Positions 27,101 to 34,830 of a stretch of 64,000 nucleotides of DNA are shown here, one piece after another. Source of the DNA: Methylotenera sp. (lineage in GTDB: Bacteria > Pseudomonadota > Gammaproteobacteria > Burkholderiales > Methylophilaceae); NCBI GenBank assembly GCA_002928535.1, contig PERG01000001.1, forward strand, positions 62,001 through 126,000, written 5' to 3'. Numbering within the stretch: the first letter of the stretch is position 1; every line of letters starts with the position of its first letter. Made by a program: the position numbers and the translations under genes. The notes beneath the pieces were generated by a model that made no database searches, was not told where the DNA came from, and saw only the letters and a program-made list of their open reading frames with translations.

Positions 27101-28271
27101 AGCGCTGCCTAAAGCCTTCCGCCGAGTATGTGTCCCGGTGCCGGAATTCGTAACGCAATTTCTACATGATAATGCAATAGGAGTTGGCAGCCTCAAAGAA
27201 ATACTAGCCGCGCATATCCAACGTGTGACGACCCTTAAAATCGACATGGATGATTGGAGTGAAGTATCACCACCACACCTGTTAATGAATTTTAGCGTGG
27301 TAGATGATGCGGGTCGCGAGCTTGCCATGGGGCGAGACTGGAACGCATTGAAAAAACAACTGGGTTCGGCGGCCCAGCTCACGTTCCGCAACACCTCTCC
27401 AGATATTGAAAAGACGGGGTTGAAACAATGGGACTTTGGCGACTTGCCCCAGACCTTGAGTTTTGAGCGCGATGGTTTGAAAGTTACCGGTTATCCGGCA
27501 CTGGAAGACAATATCGACAATGTCGCTGTGCGTTTATTTGATACTGAGAACGAAGCCCAGATCAACCATCGCAAAGGTGTCAGCCGGTTGATGCGGCTGG
27601 AACTTAAAGAGCAGATGAAGCAACTGGAAAAGAGTTTGCCCAACTTTAACCAGTATGCGCTACAGCTCAGAAGTATCATGTCGCCGGATGATCTGCGAGA
27701 AGACATGTTAACCGCGATCGCCGACCGTGCATTTATTGGTGAGGATGATTTGCCATATACCAACGCAGATTTCATGAAACTTAAACAACGCGCCAGGACC
27801 CGACTGCCAGCCGTGACGCAAGCCTTGGTCAGGATAGTGCAAGCCATTGCAGCTGAGTATCAGCTTTTAACTGCTCAGCAAGCCAAGATGCCTGCTACTG
27901 TAAACCGATTGAAACGAGATGTTGAACAGCAAATTCAATTATTGGTACATCCGCATACTTTCAGCCAAACGCCATGGGAATACTTACAACATATTCCACG
28001 CTATTTAAAAGCTTTGCGCTTAAGAATCGAGAAGCAGCCGGCCAATCCAGATCGGGATGGTAAAAATGCCGCCAGTGTTGGGCTGCTATGGAAAAATTGG
28101 ACTGATGAAATGGAAAAGCAACGCCAGCTGGATAAGCTAACACCAGAACTGCTTAACTTTAGATGGCTTGTTGAAGAACTGCGGGTGTCTTTATTTGCCC
28201 AAGAACTTAAGACGCCTTTTCCAGTCTCGATTAAGCGTCTGGAAAAAATCTGGCATGATATCAAGCGTTAG
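24195..28271 (+). CDS. hrpA: ATP-dependent RNA helicase HrpA
   Basis: HrpA is a DEAH-box helicase that in E. coli acts on mRNA and stalled ribosomes. The protein has 1358 residues against ~1300 in E. coli. Motifs: GETGSGKTTQLPK (I), TQPRRIAARSVA (Ia), DEAHERSLN (II), TSATIDADRFS (III), NVAETSLTVPG (V) and QRAGRCGR (VI), then the HA2/OB-fold region and a long C-terminal DUF3418-type segment. The N-terminus is unusual: about 30 residues of an NPEK/NPER-type imperfect repeat precede the conserved LLKQLPTCMLADR. The E. coli protein aligns around MLADR, so the start cannot be much further downstream. A TonB-like gene follows after 19 bases. Confidence 0.92.
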   Translation: MNSTQNPEKNPAKSLEKNPERNPEKEPAQQIPLLLKQLPTCMLADRFSLRNRLNQARALAEQSKPVEKSLNEIAQKIRSSQTKYAARLANLPKPEYPLELPVSGKKDDIAKAIAHNQVVIVCGETGSGKTTQLPKICLELGRGVSGLIGHTQPRRIAARSVASRIAQELNSPLGEVVGYKVRFNDKLSESSYIKLMTDGILLAETQGDKFLNAYDTIIIDEAHERSLNIDFLLGYLKQLLPKRPDLKIIVTSATIDADRFSQHFNGAPVIEVSGRTYPVEIRYRPLGKAGFRAKEIAETDNAQFDVDDETIFGIARKAKTEARWLEEDDEEEAIEEAIMDAADDLLRQGDGDILVFLPGEREIRDVADHLRKYQGRSAKLKHIEVLPLFARLSIEDQQKIFKSHSSRRIVLATNVAETSLTVPGIKYVIDAGLARVNRYSPRAKVEQLQIEKISQAAAKQRAGRCGRVSNGICVRLYSELDFEGRPEFTEPEILRSSLASVILRMAALRLGDVVDFPFIEAPSSRLVADGYLLLQELGAVDAQRRITETGLQLARLPLDPRVGRMILAAKRESCLNEILIIASVLSIQDPRERPMDKREAADQAHAKFAGEGSDFMSYLKLWDFFDNALKTKKSNKDLLNQCHSNFLSFLRLKEWRELHGQIKQITDEMEFKLNEKEASYEQIHKALLAGLLGNIGFKDGDSDSYAGARGIRFHIAPGSTLKKTRPKWVIAAELVDTTKLYARCVAKIEPDWIEPLARGLTESHYSDPRWDRKMGMVNAWERVSLYGLTIIPKRRVHYGPINPVESREIFIREALANGEFDTRAPFFIANERLIAEVEELEHKARRQDVLVDEHQLFAFYDSKVPADIFNAASFEKWREEAEKTQPKLLYLTRNDLMRHGADAITEVQFPEKMVLDGVEIPLKYRFEPGHALDGVTATIPLALLNQLNPVQTEWLVPGMLREKLTYLIKALPKAFRRVCVPVPEFVTQFLHDNAIGVGSLKEILAAHIQRVTTLKIDMDDWSEVSPPHLLMNFSVVDDAGRELAMGRDWNALKKQLGSAAQLTFRNTSPDIEKTGLKQWDFGDLPQTLSFERDGLKVTGYPALEDNIDNVAVRLFDTENEAQINHRKGVSRLMRLELKEQMKQLEKSLPNFNQYALQLRSIMSPDDLREDMLTAIADRAFIGEDDLPYTNADFMKLKQRARTRLPAVTQALVRIVQAIAAEYQLLTAQQAKMPATVNRLKRDVEQQIQLLVHPHTFSQTPWEYLQHIPRYLKALRLRIEKQPANPDRDGKNAASVGLLWKNWTDEMEKQRQLDKLTPELLNFRWLVEELRVSLFAQELKTPFPVSIKRLEKIWHDIKR

Positions 28272-28290
28272 TGATTAGCCATTTGCGGCA

Positions 28291-29217
28291 ATGAAACTCG
28301 ATCCTATTAAACCTTCCGAAATCAAAATATTTCCCGAAACTGAAATATCCATACCGCCTGCCGTCCGTGGCGACCGGCTGATCCGTATCAATATCAGCCG
28401 CAATACATTATTGGCTTTTGTATTTTCAATATTGCTGCATGCCATTTTGTTCATGCTGGTAATCCCTAAGATCGAGTTTGATGCACCTGAAACGACCGCC
28501 CCTACAACGATTGAGGTAAGCCTTGCGCCGCCCACGCCACCTACACCAGAACCAACGCCAGAGGTGGTTACTGAAGTCGCTCCTGAGCCTGTGAAAGAAC
28601 CGCCTAAAGCGAAACCGCAGCCGGTTAAACCACCTAGAGTCATGACACAACCTAAATCCATCGAGAAACCGCCAGTATTTTCTGTGCCGGAAGTGGCAGA
28701 GTCGCCAAAGCCTACGCCGCCTAAACCTCAAGATAGTCCTGCACCGCCGACCGATATGCTGGCTTATGTCAAAGCCCGGCAAGCCGCCCGGCAAACACCT
28801 GAGTCCGAAGCAGCGCGCCAAAATGCTGAAGCGGTGGCACGCGAAAATGGCCCGAGCGAAGAGGAGCTGCGCGATCAGCGCATTGCTAAAAACCTCACAG
28901 GCGGAGCAGGGGGCACGTTTACACTGACCAGTTTGGATAACCGCCGCGCTACATTTTCATTTAATGGCTGGGTGAATAACTTAAGCAATACCAAAAGGCA
29001 GTATTTTGAAGTGGAAGCAACTTCCGGACAGGACGTTAGGTTGCTCATGGTTAAACGCATCATCGGCTTCATTCGCGAAAGCTATCAAGGCGATTTTCCA
29101 TGGGATTCACATCGTTTAGGTAAGGTCATCACTTTATCTGCACGGCCTGAGGATAATAGCGCTTTAGAAGAGTTTCTGATGGTGGAGTTTTTTGGAACCA
29201 ATTACCGGCTTTCTTAA
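28291..29217 (+). CDS. proline-rich single-span membrane protein (TonB-like architecture)
   Basis: The protein has 308 residues. A cytoplasmic start of ~37 residues precedes one membrane segment (TLLAFVFSILLHAILFMLV, with the SxxxH-type sequence of TonB/TolA proteins). A Pro/Glu/Lys/Val-rich periplasmic spacer (~residues 65-155) follows, then a globular end of ~90 residues. That end does not look like the TonB C-terminal domain (no YP..A...G.V pattern). It may be an energy-transducing or envelope-spanning protein of another type. It sits 19 bases after hrpA, probably by chance linkage. Confidence 0.65.
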   Translation: MKLDPIKPSEIKIFPETEISIPPAVRGDRLIRINISRNTLLAFVFSILLHAILFMLVIPKIEFDAPETTAPTTIEVSLAPPTPPTPEPTPEVVTEVAPEPVKEPPKAKPQPVKPPRVMTQPKSIEKPPVFSVPEVAESPKPTPPKPQDSPAPPTDMLAYVKARQAARQTPESEAARQNAEAVARENGPSEEELRDQRIAKNLTGGAGGTFTLTSLDNRRATFSFNGWVNNLSNTKRQYFEVEATSGQDVRLLMVKRIIGFIRESYQGDFPWDSHRLGKVITLSARPEDNSALEEFLMVEFFGTNYRLS

Positions 29218-29268
29218 GGCTGAATTAAAAGGCCTAAAAATGTAATGCTGCATTGTAAGTTCTACGGT

Positions 29269-29892
29269 TTAACTGCAGCCTTCCACGTAATAAACTTGCG
29301 GCGGCACACCTACGCGCCATTCGATTACTTTATCATTTGCATCGGTTTCAAAAATGAGGCGTGCCTGGGTATCCTGCGGTGGTGTGACAATCAAGGTATG
29401 GGCACCTTCAATATATTTATGCGGCTGATTGTGCACATGCCCGGCATAAGCTTGCATGATGGCGGAAGTAGAGTCGCCGACGACGATATTACCAGGTGCA
29501 GTTTGTCGTGGGTCATGTACATCGTAACGTACAAAACGGCCATCTTCCAGCATGAAACTCACGCCTCGCTGCTGCGGCATGGTATCGCTATAAAGATAAT
29601 AGCAACTCATGCCCTTGGCGGGTTTACTGGCTTTAAGCGGTCGGCCCCACGATATGCGGATATCTTCTTCGTTACCGCCAAATCTTGCTGGTCCAAAACC
29701 GTTGAATCCTGCCGGATTCACTTTGGATTGTTTGTCTTTAGAGGAAGAGTCGCTTATTTCGGCTGGGATTGATTGCGTAGTCGGAAGTGGTGGTTCAGTA
29801 GGTAATTCCTCTTTTTTGTCACAAGCCAATAATGTGACTAAGGTGATTGCCAGGAAAATTGAAGAGCTTATGAATGAGGGGCGCATATCCAT
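29269..29892 (-). CDS. lipoprotein of unknown function
   Basis: The protein has 207 residues with a lipoprotein signal: hydrophobic segment then LLAC, lipidated Cys at about residue 24. A Ser/Pro-rich linker leads to a domain starting at GFGPARFGGNEEDIRISWG, a pattern seen in a family of bacterial lipoproteins of unknown function (G.GP...G....I...G). Asp residues after the Cys (CDKK) would favour inner-membrane retention by the E. coli +2 rule. It is separate from metR, which ends 15 bases before its start in gene order. Confidence 0.7.
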   Translation of the reverse strand: MDMRPSFISSSIFLAITLVTLLACDKKEELPTEPPLPTTQSIPAEISDSSSKDKQSKVNPAGFNGFGPARFGGNEEDIRISWGRPLKASKPAKGMSCYYLYSDTMPQQRGVSFMLEDGRFVRYDVHDPRQTAPGNIVVGDSTSAIMQAYAGHVHNQPHKYIEGAHTLIVTPPQDTQARLIFETDANDKVIEWRVGVPPQVYYVEGCS

Positions 29893-29906
29893 TAGTACGT
29901 AAGCTT

Positions 29907-30830
29907 TTACAATAGTTTTATGCCTTTTAATTTATCTGCACATACGTCCCGCACGATGCGTGCTAAATCCTTGGCGTAAGGTTTTGTCATCATATCTTCG
30001 CTGCCTATCGCATATAGTTTCGACCACAGTCCCTTGCTGCCAATAGGTTTTGCCAAAACATAATTATGCTCTACATAACTTTGTATGCCCCAGCTCGGTA
30101 GAGCCGCCAACCCCCGGCGGCTGGCCACCAGTTGCATGATGGCAATGGTGAGTTCAGCGGTTCGGCGAGTGAATTCGATATGGGCCGGTTTTAGTATTTG
30201 CCTAATCAGGTCGATACGCTCTTCCGGAACCGGGTAGGTGATCAGCGTTTTCTGGCTAAAATCCTCTGCGTTCAAACGCGCCTGATTTTTGAGCGCGTGG
30301 TCCACCGGCAACACACCCATGATCTCAAATTTGAATAAGGGTATATGGCTCAGGGGCTCGCGTTTTTCAAAGCCATCCCCCGGCAAGCCGCCAATCACCA
30401 CATCAGCTTTGCCTTCATTGATCAGGTGCCAAGGATCACTATGAAAACCCGCCACCAGATCAATCTCCACTTCGGGCCAAGCACGCCTAAAAGCATCCAT
30501 TACTGGTGTCAGCCAGTCAAAGCAAGTGTGGCATTCCAATACGATACGTAGCTCACCGGATTGGTCGCTTTTCATGCGGATCAAATCGCGTTCAGCTTTC
30601 TCTAATTGCGGCAGAAGTACATTGGCAAGCTCCAATAATCGTTGGCCAGCAGGAGTAAACCGCAAGCCTTGGTTGCCGCGCTTAAATAACGTGATGTCAT
30701 AGTGCTGCTCAATCGCGCGTATTTGATGGGAGAGCGCAGACTGCGTTAAGAATACACGCTCTGCGGCTAATCCTAACTTACCGGTTTCGGCGATGGCTTT
30801 GAGAGATCTAAGGTGGCGGATTTCTAACAT
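29907..30830 (-). CDS. metR: LysR-type regulator MetR
   Basis: MetR activates methionine genes, with homocysteine as coregulator. The protein has 307 residues: an N-terminal LysR HTH (IRHLRSLKAIAETGKLGLAAERVFLTQSALS) and a substrate domain with ECHTCFDWL and ADVVIGG, both characteristic of MetR. It is divergent from metE, and a perfect MetR box lies between them, 16-28 bases before its own start, so autoregulation is likely. Confidence 0.93.
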   Translation of the reverse strand: MLEIRHLRSLKAIAETGKLGLAAERVFLTQSALSHQIRAIEQHYDITLFKRGNQGLRFTPAGQRLLELANVLLPQLEKAERDLIRMKSDQSGELRIVLECHTCFDWLTPVMDAFRRAWPEVEIDLVAGFHSDPWHLINEGKADVVIGGLPGDGFEKREPLSHIPLFKFEIMGVLPVDHALKNQARLNAEDFSQKTLITYPVPEERIDLIRQILKPAHIEFTRRTAELTIAIMQLVASRRGLAALPSWGIQSYVEHNYVLAKPIGSKGLWSKLYAIGSEDMMTKPYAKDLARIVRDVCADKLKGIKLL

Positions 30831-30845
30831 GTGTTTTAACCAATA

Positions 30846-30858
30846 TGAATTAAATTCA
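30846..30858. promoter_or_regulatory. MetR box between metR and metE
   Basis: TGAATTAAATTCA is an exact TGAA-N5-TTCA, the MetR consensus. It lies in the divergent intergenic region, 81-93 bases before the metE start. Confidence 0.85.
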
Positions 30859-30938
30859 AATCTATCATAAAAACTTTCGCTTTATTAAAATTTTTCAACA
30901 AAGGAAAATGCGCATCTTGATTGAGTAAAGAGATAAGT

Positions 30939-33248
30939 ATGACTATTAAAAGTAACATCACTACAAAAATAAAAGCCCATGTTTTAGGTTATCCACGCGT
31001 GGGCGCCAATCGCGAGCTTAAGTTCGCATTAGAATCTTTCTGGCGCAAAGAAATATCAGGAGATGCTTTACACAGCACTGCCCGCGCTTTGCGTAAAACC
31101 CATTGGCAAAAACAATTAGATGCAGAACTGGCCTTTATTACCACGCATGATTTTTCACTGTATGACCATGTGTTGGATCACAGCGTGTTATTCAATGCCA
31201 CGCCCAAACGGTTTAATAAAAATCCGTTTGGTGAACAAAACGTCATCCCGGAAAACAAGTATTTTGCATTTGCACGCGGCAACCTTGAGCAACCCGCGAT
31301 GGAAATGACCAAATGGCTGGATACAAACTATCATTATTTAGTGCCAGAATTGGATGCTGAAACGGCATTTACTATTAATGCACATGACTTTTTATTGCAG
31401 GTTGAGGAAGCGCAGAAGCTTTCTCCTAATATCAAGCCTGTGTTGCTCGGACCAGTGAGCTTTTTATACCTTAGTAAAGCCCGAGGGGTGGATAAACTCG
31501 CGCTATTAGCACCGTTGGCCGAGCAATATGCCTATTTATTACAGGAGCTTACCGCCAAAAATGTGGAGTGGGTGCAAATAGATGAGCCTATTCTTGCTTT
31601 GGATCTGGACGATGCCTGGCTGAAAGCGTTTGATCATGCCTATGCCTACTTCAGGATACAGCGGCCTAAATTGCTGCTTACTACTTACTTTGCCAATGTG
31701 TCGCGTTATCAGGCATTCATTACCGGTCTGCCGGTAGACGGCATTCACATCGATTTAGTGCGGGCGCCGGAACAGCTTGGCCCATGGGTAAATGCAATTC
31801 CTAGCCATTGGGTTTTATCTGCCGGCGTGATCGATGGGCGGAATGTGTGGCGCAATGACCTTGATAACACTCTGGCGCTGTTGTCACCCTGGACTCATAG
31901 GTTAGGGGAGCGTTTGTGGATCGCGCCTAGCTGTTCTTTACTGCACACGCCGGTAACGTTGGCTTTTGAAAATGGGCTTGATCCTGAGGTTAAATCCTGG
32001 TTGGCCTTTGCGGATGAAAAACTGATTGAGCTTAAAATTTTAGCCAAAGCTTTAAACCAGGGCTTAGCGTCTGTCTCAGATGCATTGGCTGAATCGCGTG
32101 CTGCAATAACTTCAAGGCGTAGCAATTTGAAGGTGCATGATGCCGCAGTCAAAGAGCGGCTTGCCAAGCTTAATGCTGTTAACGATGAAAGAGCTTCAGC
32201 TTTTAAAGTGCGGCAAGCTAAACAAAAGACAAAATTAAACCTGCCTTTGCTACCAACCACCACGATAGGCTCGTTTCCACAAACCCCGGACATCCGGGCC
32301 AGCCGAGCTGCTTATAAGAAAGGTAGTATAGATCAACGACAATATGACGAAGACATGGCGACCCACATCGCATATGCCATCAAGGCGCAAGAGGACTTAG
32401 GTCTGGATGTGCTGGTACATGGGGAAGCGGAACGCAATGACATGGTTGAATTTTTTGGGGAACAGCTCGCAGGCTATGCATTCACCCAAAATGGCTGGGT
32501 ACAAAGCTATGGTTCACGTTGTGTTAAACCGCCTATCATTTACGGTGATGTGTACCGTCCGGCAGCCATGACAGTGGCAACGGCTAAGTTTGCACAATCA
32601 CTATCAACACGGCCGGTAAAGGGCATGTTGACCGGCCCTATCACAATGTTGCAATGGTCATTTGTTCGCGATGACCAGCTGCGTGAAACTACTGCTTTGC
32701 AGCTTGCGCTAGCCATTCGAGATGAAGTGGATGACCTGCAACAAGCGGGCATCGGCATCATCCAGATTGACGAGCCGGCGCTACGTGAAGGCTTGCCTTT
32801 ACAGAAAGCCGCCTGGGCCCATTACCTGGCCTGGGCCGTACGTGCCTTTAAACTTTCCGCCAGTGTGGCGCACGATGATACGCAGGTCCACACCCATATG
32901 TGCTACGCCGAATTCAATGACATTTTGCCGGCAATCGCTGCCATGGATGCTGACGTGATCACCATTGAAACATCCCGGTCTGCAATGGAATTGTTAGAGG
33001 GATTTGGTAGCTTTAACTACCCAAACGACATAGGGCCAGGCGTCTATGATATTCATTCGCCACGTGTGCCGGCTGAAGAATCGATGGAAAAGCTGTTGAA
33101 GCGCGCTTTCTCAGTGATTCCGCCTGAGCGCATCTGGGTAAATCCGGATTGCGGCCTTAAAACCCGTGGATGGGAAGAAACCAGGCTAGCACTGCAAAAT
33201 ATGGTGAATGTAGCCAAGCGATTGCGGGGTGAATTGCAGGCCGCTTAG
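30939..33248 (+). CDS. metE: cobalamin-independent methionine synthase MetE
   Basis: MetE transfers methyl from methyltetrahydropteroyl-triglutamate to homocysteine. I chose ATG 30939 over TTG 30921; the product is 769 residues, close to E. coli (753). The N-terminal half starts HVLGYPRVGANRELK. The catalytic half has TTTIGSFPQTP and the zinc ligands in THMCYAEF (His, Cys), ITIETSRS (Glu) and NPDCGLKTR (Cys). It is controlled by MetR. I see no cobalamin riboswitch in its leader, unlike nrdA downstream. Confidence 0.95.
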   Translation: MTIKSNITTKIKAHVLGYPRVGANRELKFALESFWRKEISGDALHSTARALRKTHWQKQLDAELAFITTHDFSLYDHVLDHSVLFNATPKRFNKNPFGEQNVIPENKYFAFARGNLEQPAMEMTKWLDTNYHYLVPELDAETAFTINAHDFLLQVEEAQKLSPNIKPVLLGPVSFLYLSKARGVDKLALLAPLAEQYAYLLQELTAKNVEWVQIDEPILALDLDDAWLKAFDHAYAYFRIQRPKLLLTTYFANVSRYQAFITGLPVDGIHIDLVRAPEQLGPWVNAIPSHWVLSAGVIDGRNVWRNDLDNTLALLSPWTHRLGERLWIAPSCSLLHTPVTLAFENGLDPEVKSWLAFADEKLIELKILAKALNQGLASVSDALAESRAAITSRRSNLKVHDAAVKERLAKLNAVNDERASAFKVRQAKQKTKLNLPLLPTTTIGSFPQTPDIRASRAAYKKGSIDQRQYDEDMATHIAYAIKAQEDLGLDVLVHGEAERNDMVEFFGEQLAGYAFTQNGWVQSYGSRCVKPPIIYGDVYRPAAMTVATAKFAQSLSTRPVKGMLTGPITMLQWSFVRDDQLRETTALQLALAIRDEVDDLQQAGIGIIQIDEPALREGLPLQKAAWAHYLAWAVRAFKLSASVAHDDTQVHTHMCYAEFNDILPAIAAMDADVITIETSRSAMELLEGFGSFNYPNDIGPGVYDIHSPRVPAEESMEKLLKRAFSVIPPERIWVNPDCGLKTRGWEETRLALQNMVNVAKRLRGELQAA

Positions 33249-33264
33249 TTAATAAGGATAATCA

Positions 33265-33297
33265 AAAAACGGTGCGAAATCATTTGCACCGTTTTTC
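33265..33297. terminator. intrinsic terminator between metE and the SdiA-regulated-family gene
   Basis: AAAAAACGGTGC...GCACCGTTTTT: a 7-base stem (ACGGTGC/GCACCGT) with a 10-base loop, flanked by A-run and T-run, so it can stop transcription from both converging genes. Confidence 0.88.
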
Positions 33298-33327
33298 GTT
33301 CTAGCACTAAAGTTTTTGGGTTTAAGA

Positions 33328-34263
33328 CTAAAGATTTTTGGGTTTAAACACGTACAGCAGGTTAGGCTCACTCATAATATAAATGCGCCCATCTGGTCCT
33401 ACGGCAATACCTTCTGCTTGCGGTACATGGTGTTTCAAGCCATGAAAGCCGCGCCATAAAGCCAAGGCACCGATAGCTTTGCCTGCTTCATCGTATTCTT
33501 TAATGAGGCGCGATTCGTCACTTAACAGTAATAAGTGACCGGTTTCGCTATGGTAGGTCACCGAAGACAGATCGCGTAGTGACCAGCGTATAGCAGCATC
33601 AAAGGCTTCTACTTGTTTGATTTGGATATCAAGTGGCAGCCCTTCCGGTGCATTGAAAAAGCCTGTAACAGATAGGATATATTTGGGGTCTCGTTCTTTA
33701 GCGACCAAAAGGCGATTATTGTTATCGTCCCAAGAAACGCCTTCAAAGTTTTTATTGCCGGATGGATTAATACCCAATCTTAATTTCTTCGAGTGTGTAG
33801 CATTAAGTTGAGTTGCATCGTCATCAATCGTCACTTCAAGCAAGCGGTTATCGCGCTCATCGGCAATCACATAACGATTATCTGAGAGATGGGTAATGCC
33901 TTCCATATCATCTACGCCCGTCACGTTGATTTTGCGCAAGACCTTGCCGTTCACATCAACTTCTATAATTTGAGATTCTTTATTAAGCACGGTAAATAGC
34001 GTATTGCGCTCTGTGTTAAATGTTAGGCCTGACGCATTCTCCAAACCTATGATGGGTAAGCCATCCATCTCAACTTGGTAGTTTTTTAACTCCAAGCCAT
34101 CCGCAGGCTTATTTGCATGCCAGAAATACCAGCCTAATGCCTCCAGGCGAAAATAGTAAATTGCAGTGATAAGGATAAGAACAATAGTCAAAATCCATAG
34201 CGATATAGTTTTAGTTTTAATAATGGTGTCCTTTACAACTTTAAGTCTTGGCTGATATTTCAT
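33328..34263 (-). CDS. SdiA-regulated domain protein (YjiK-like beta-propeller)
   Basis: The protein has 311 residues. One N-terminal membrane anchor (~22-42) is followed by an extracytoplasmic domain with repeated propeller-type strands such as LENASGLTFNTERNTLF, GVDDMEGITHLSDNRYVIADER, GNKNFEGVSWDDNNNRLLVA and AEGIAVGPDGRIYIMSEP. This is the SdiA-regulated (YjiK) family, whose name comes from regulation in E. coli and does not prove a quorum-sensing link. The biochemical role is unknown. It is convergent with metE. Confidence 0.82.
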   Translation of the reverse strand: MKYQPRLKVVKDTIIKTKTISLWILTIVLILITAIYYFRLEALGWYFWHANKPADGLELKNYQVEMDGLPIIGLENASGLTFNTERNTLFTVLNKESQIIEVDVNGKVLRKINVTGVDDMEGITHLSDNRYVIADERDNRLLEVTIDDDATQLNATHSKKLRLGINPSGNKNFEGVSWDDNNNRLLVAKERDPKYILSVTGFFNAPEGLPLDIQIKQVEAFDAAIRWSLRDLSSVTYHSETGHLLLLSDESRLIKEYDEAGKAIGALALWRGFHGLKHHVPQAEGIAVGPDGRIYIMSEPNLLYVFKPKNL

Positions 34264-34414
34264 CTAAATTTTAACTCAGTTGTTGACTGGCTTAATTTTT
34301 AATAATTCAAATTATGCTTAATAAACATATAGGTAGATTTTTAATGTGAATAATTATCTATATATTGTGTTTTTTATGCTTGAAATTATGTTTTGAAGTG
34401 CGTTATAGTACCTG

Positions 34415-34620
34415 CATACGGTTCTTAACTTTCAATCGGAAGTTAAGATAAAAGGGAATCCGGTGCGAGGTTGTTACTCAATAAACTTCAATTCCGGGGC
34501 TGCCCCCGCAGCTGTAATCAGCGAGTCATTTTGTGACTAATTGCCACTGAACATAATGTCCGGGAAGGCTAACAAAATGATGAGGACCTGAAAGCCAGAA
34601 GACCTGCCGTAGCATTTTCT
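34415..34620 (+). ncRNA. cobalamin (B12) riboswitch upstream of nrdA
   Basis: The aptamer landmarks occur in order: GGGAATCCGGTGCGAGG (34454-34470), the core GCTGCCCCCGCAGCTGTAA (34499-34517), GCCACTG (34543-34549), CCGGGAAGGC (34560-34569) and the B12 box AAGCCAGAAGACCTGCC (34592-34608). The distal arm around GAGTCA/TGACTA (34523-34538) can pair. It ends about 210 bases before the nrdA start. It should lower nrdAB expression when adenosylcobalamin is present. No intrinsic terminator with U-tract is visible downstream. Confidence 0.95.
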
Positions 34621-34678
34621 GTGTGCTTTAACTTTGCATGCAAAAGTAATTTTTATAACGTTTGAGGCGGGGTGTCCT

Positions 34679-34710
34679 CGGCAGATGGAGTGGCTATGTA
34701 AAATCACTCC
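34679..34710 (+). promoter_or_regulatory. possible expression platform of the B12 riboswitch
   Basis: CGGCAG (34679-34684) is complementary to CTGCCG at the end of the B12 box (34604-34609). A GGAGTG/CACTCC hairpin with a 12-base loop follows (34687-34710). The two structures could exchange with the aptamer. The chain from ligand binding to nrdA is inference. Confidence 0.35.
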
Positions 34711-34830
34711 GCAATGCTGGTCTTTACTAAGCAGGCTTTGATTTAAGTTACTTGAATTTATTTAAGTTTCTTTAATTGAAAGCATTTGCGACATAAAGCG
34801 TACCTGCCCTTTATTAAAAGGGAAAACCAA

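Noticed and set aside
29245-29772. 175-codon open frame opposite the lipoprotein gene
   Set aside because: The minus-strand frame has a lipobox and family pattern; this one has no recognisable features.
30831-30938. Cobalamin riboswitch before metE
   Set aside because: The leader is only ~100 bases and has none of the aptamer landmarks; the MetR box explains control.
34313-34329. TATGCTTAATAAACATA upstream of the SdiA-regulated-family gene as another repressor site
   Set aside because: The left half matches the 18014 site, but the right half is shifted by two bases, so the 15-bp geometry is lost.
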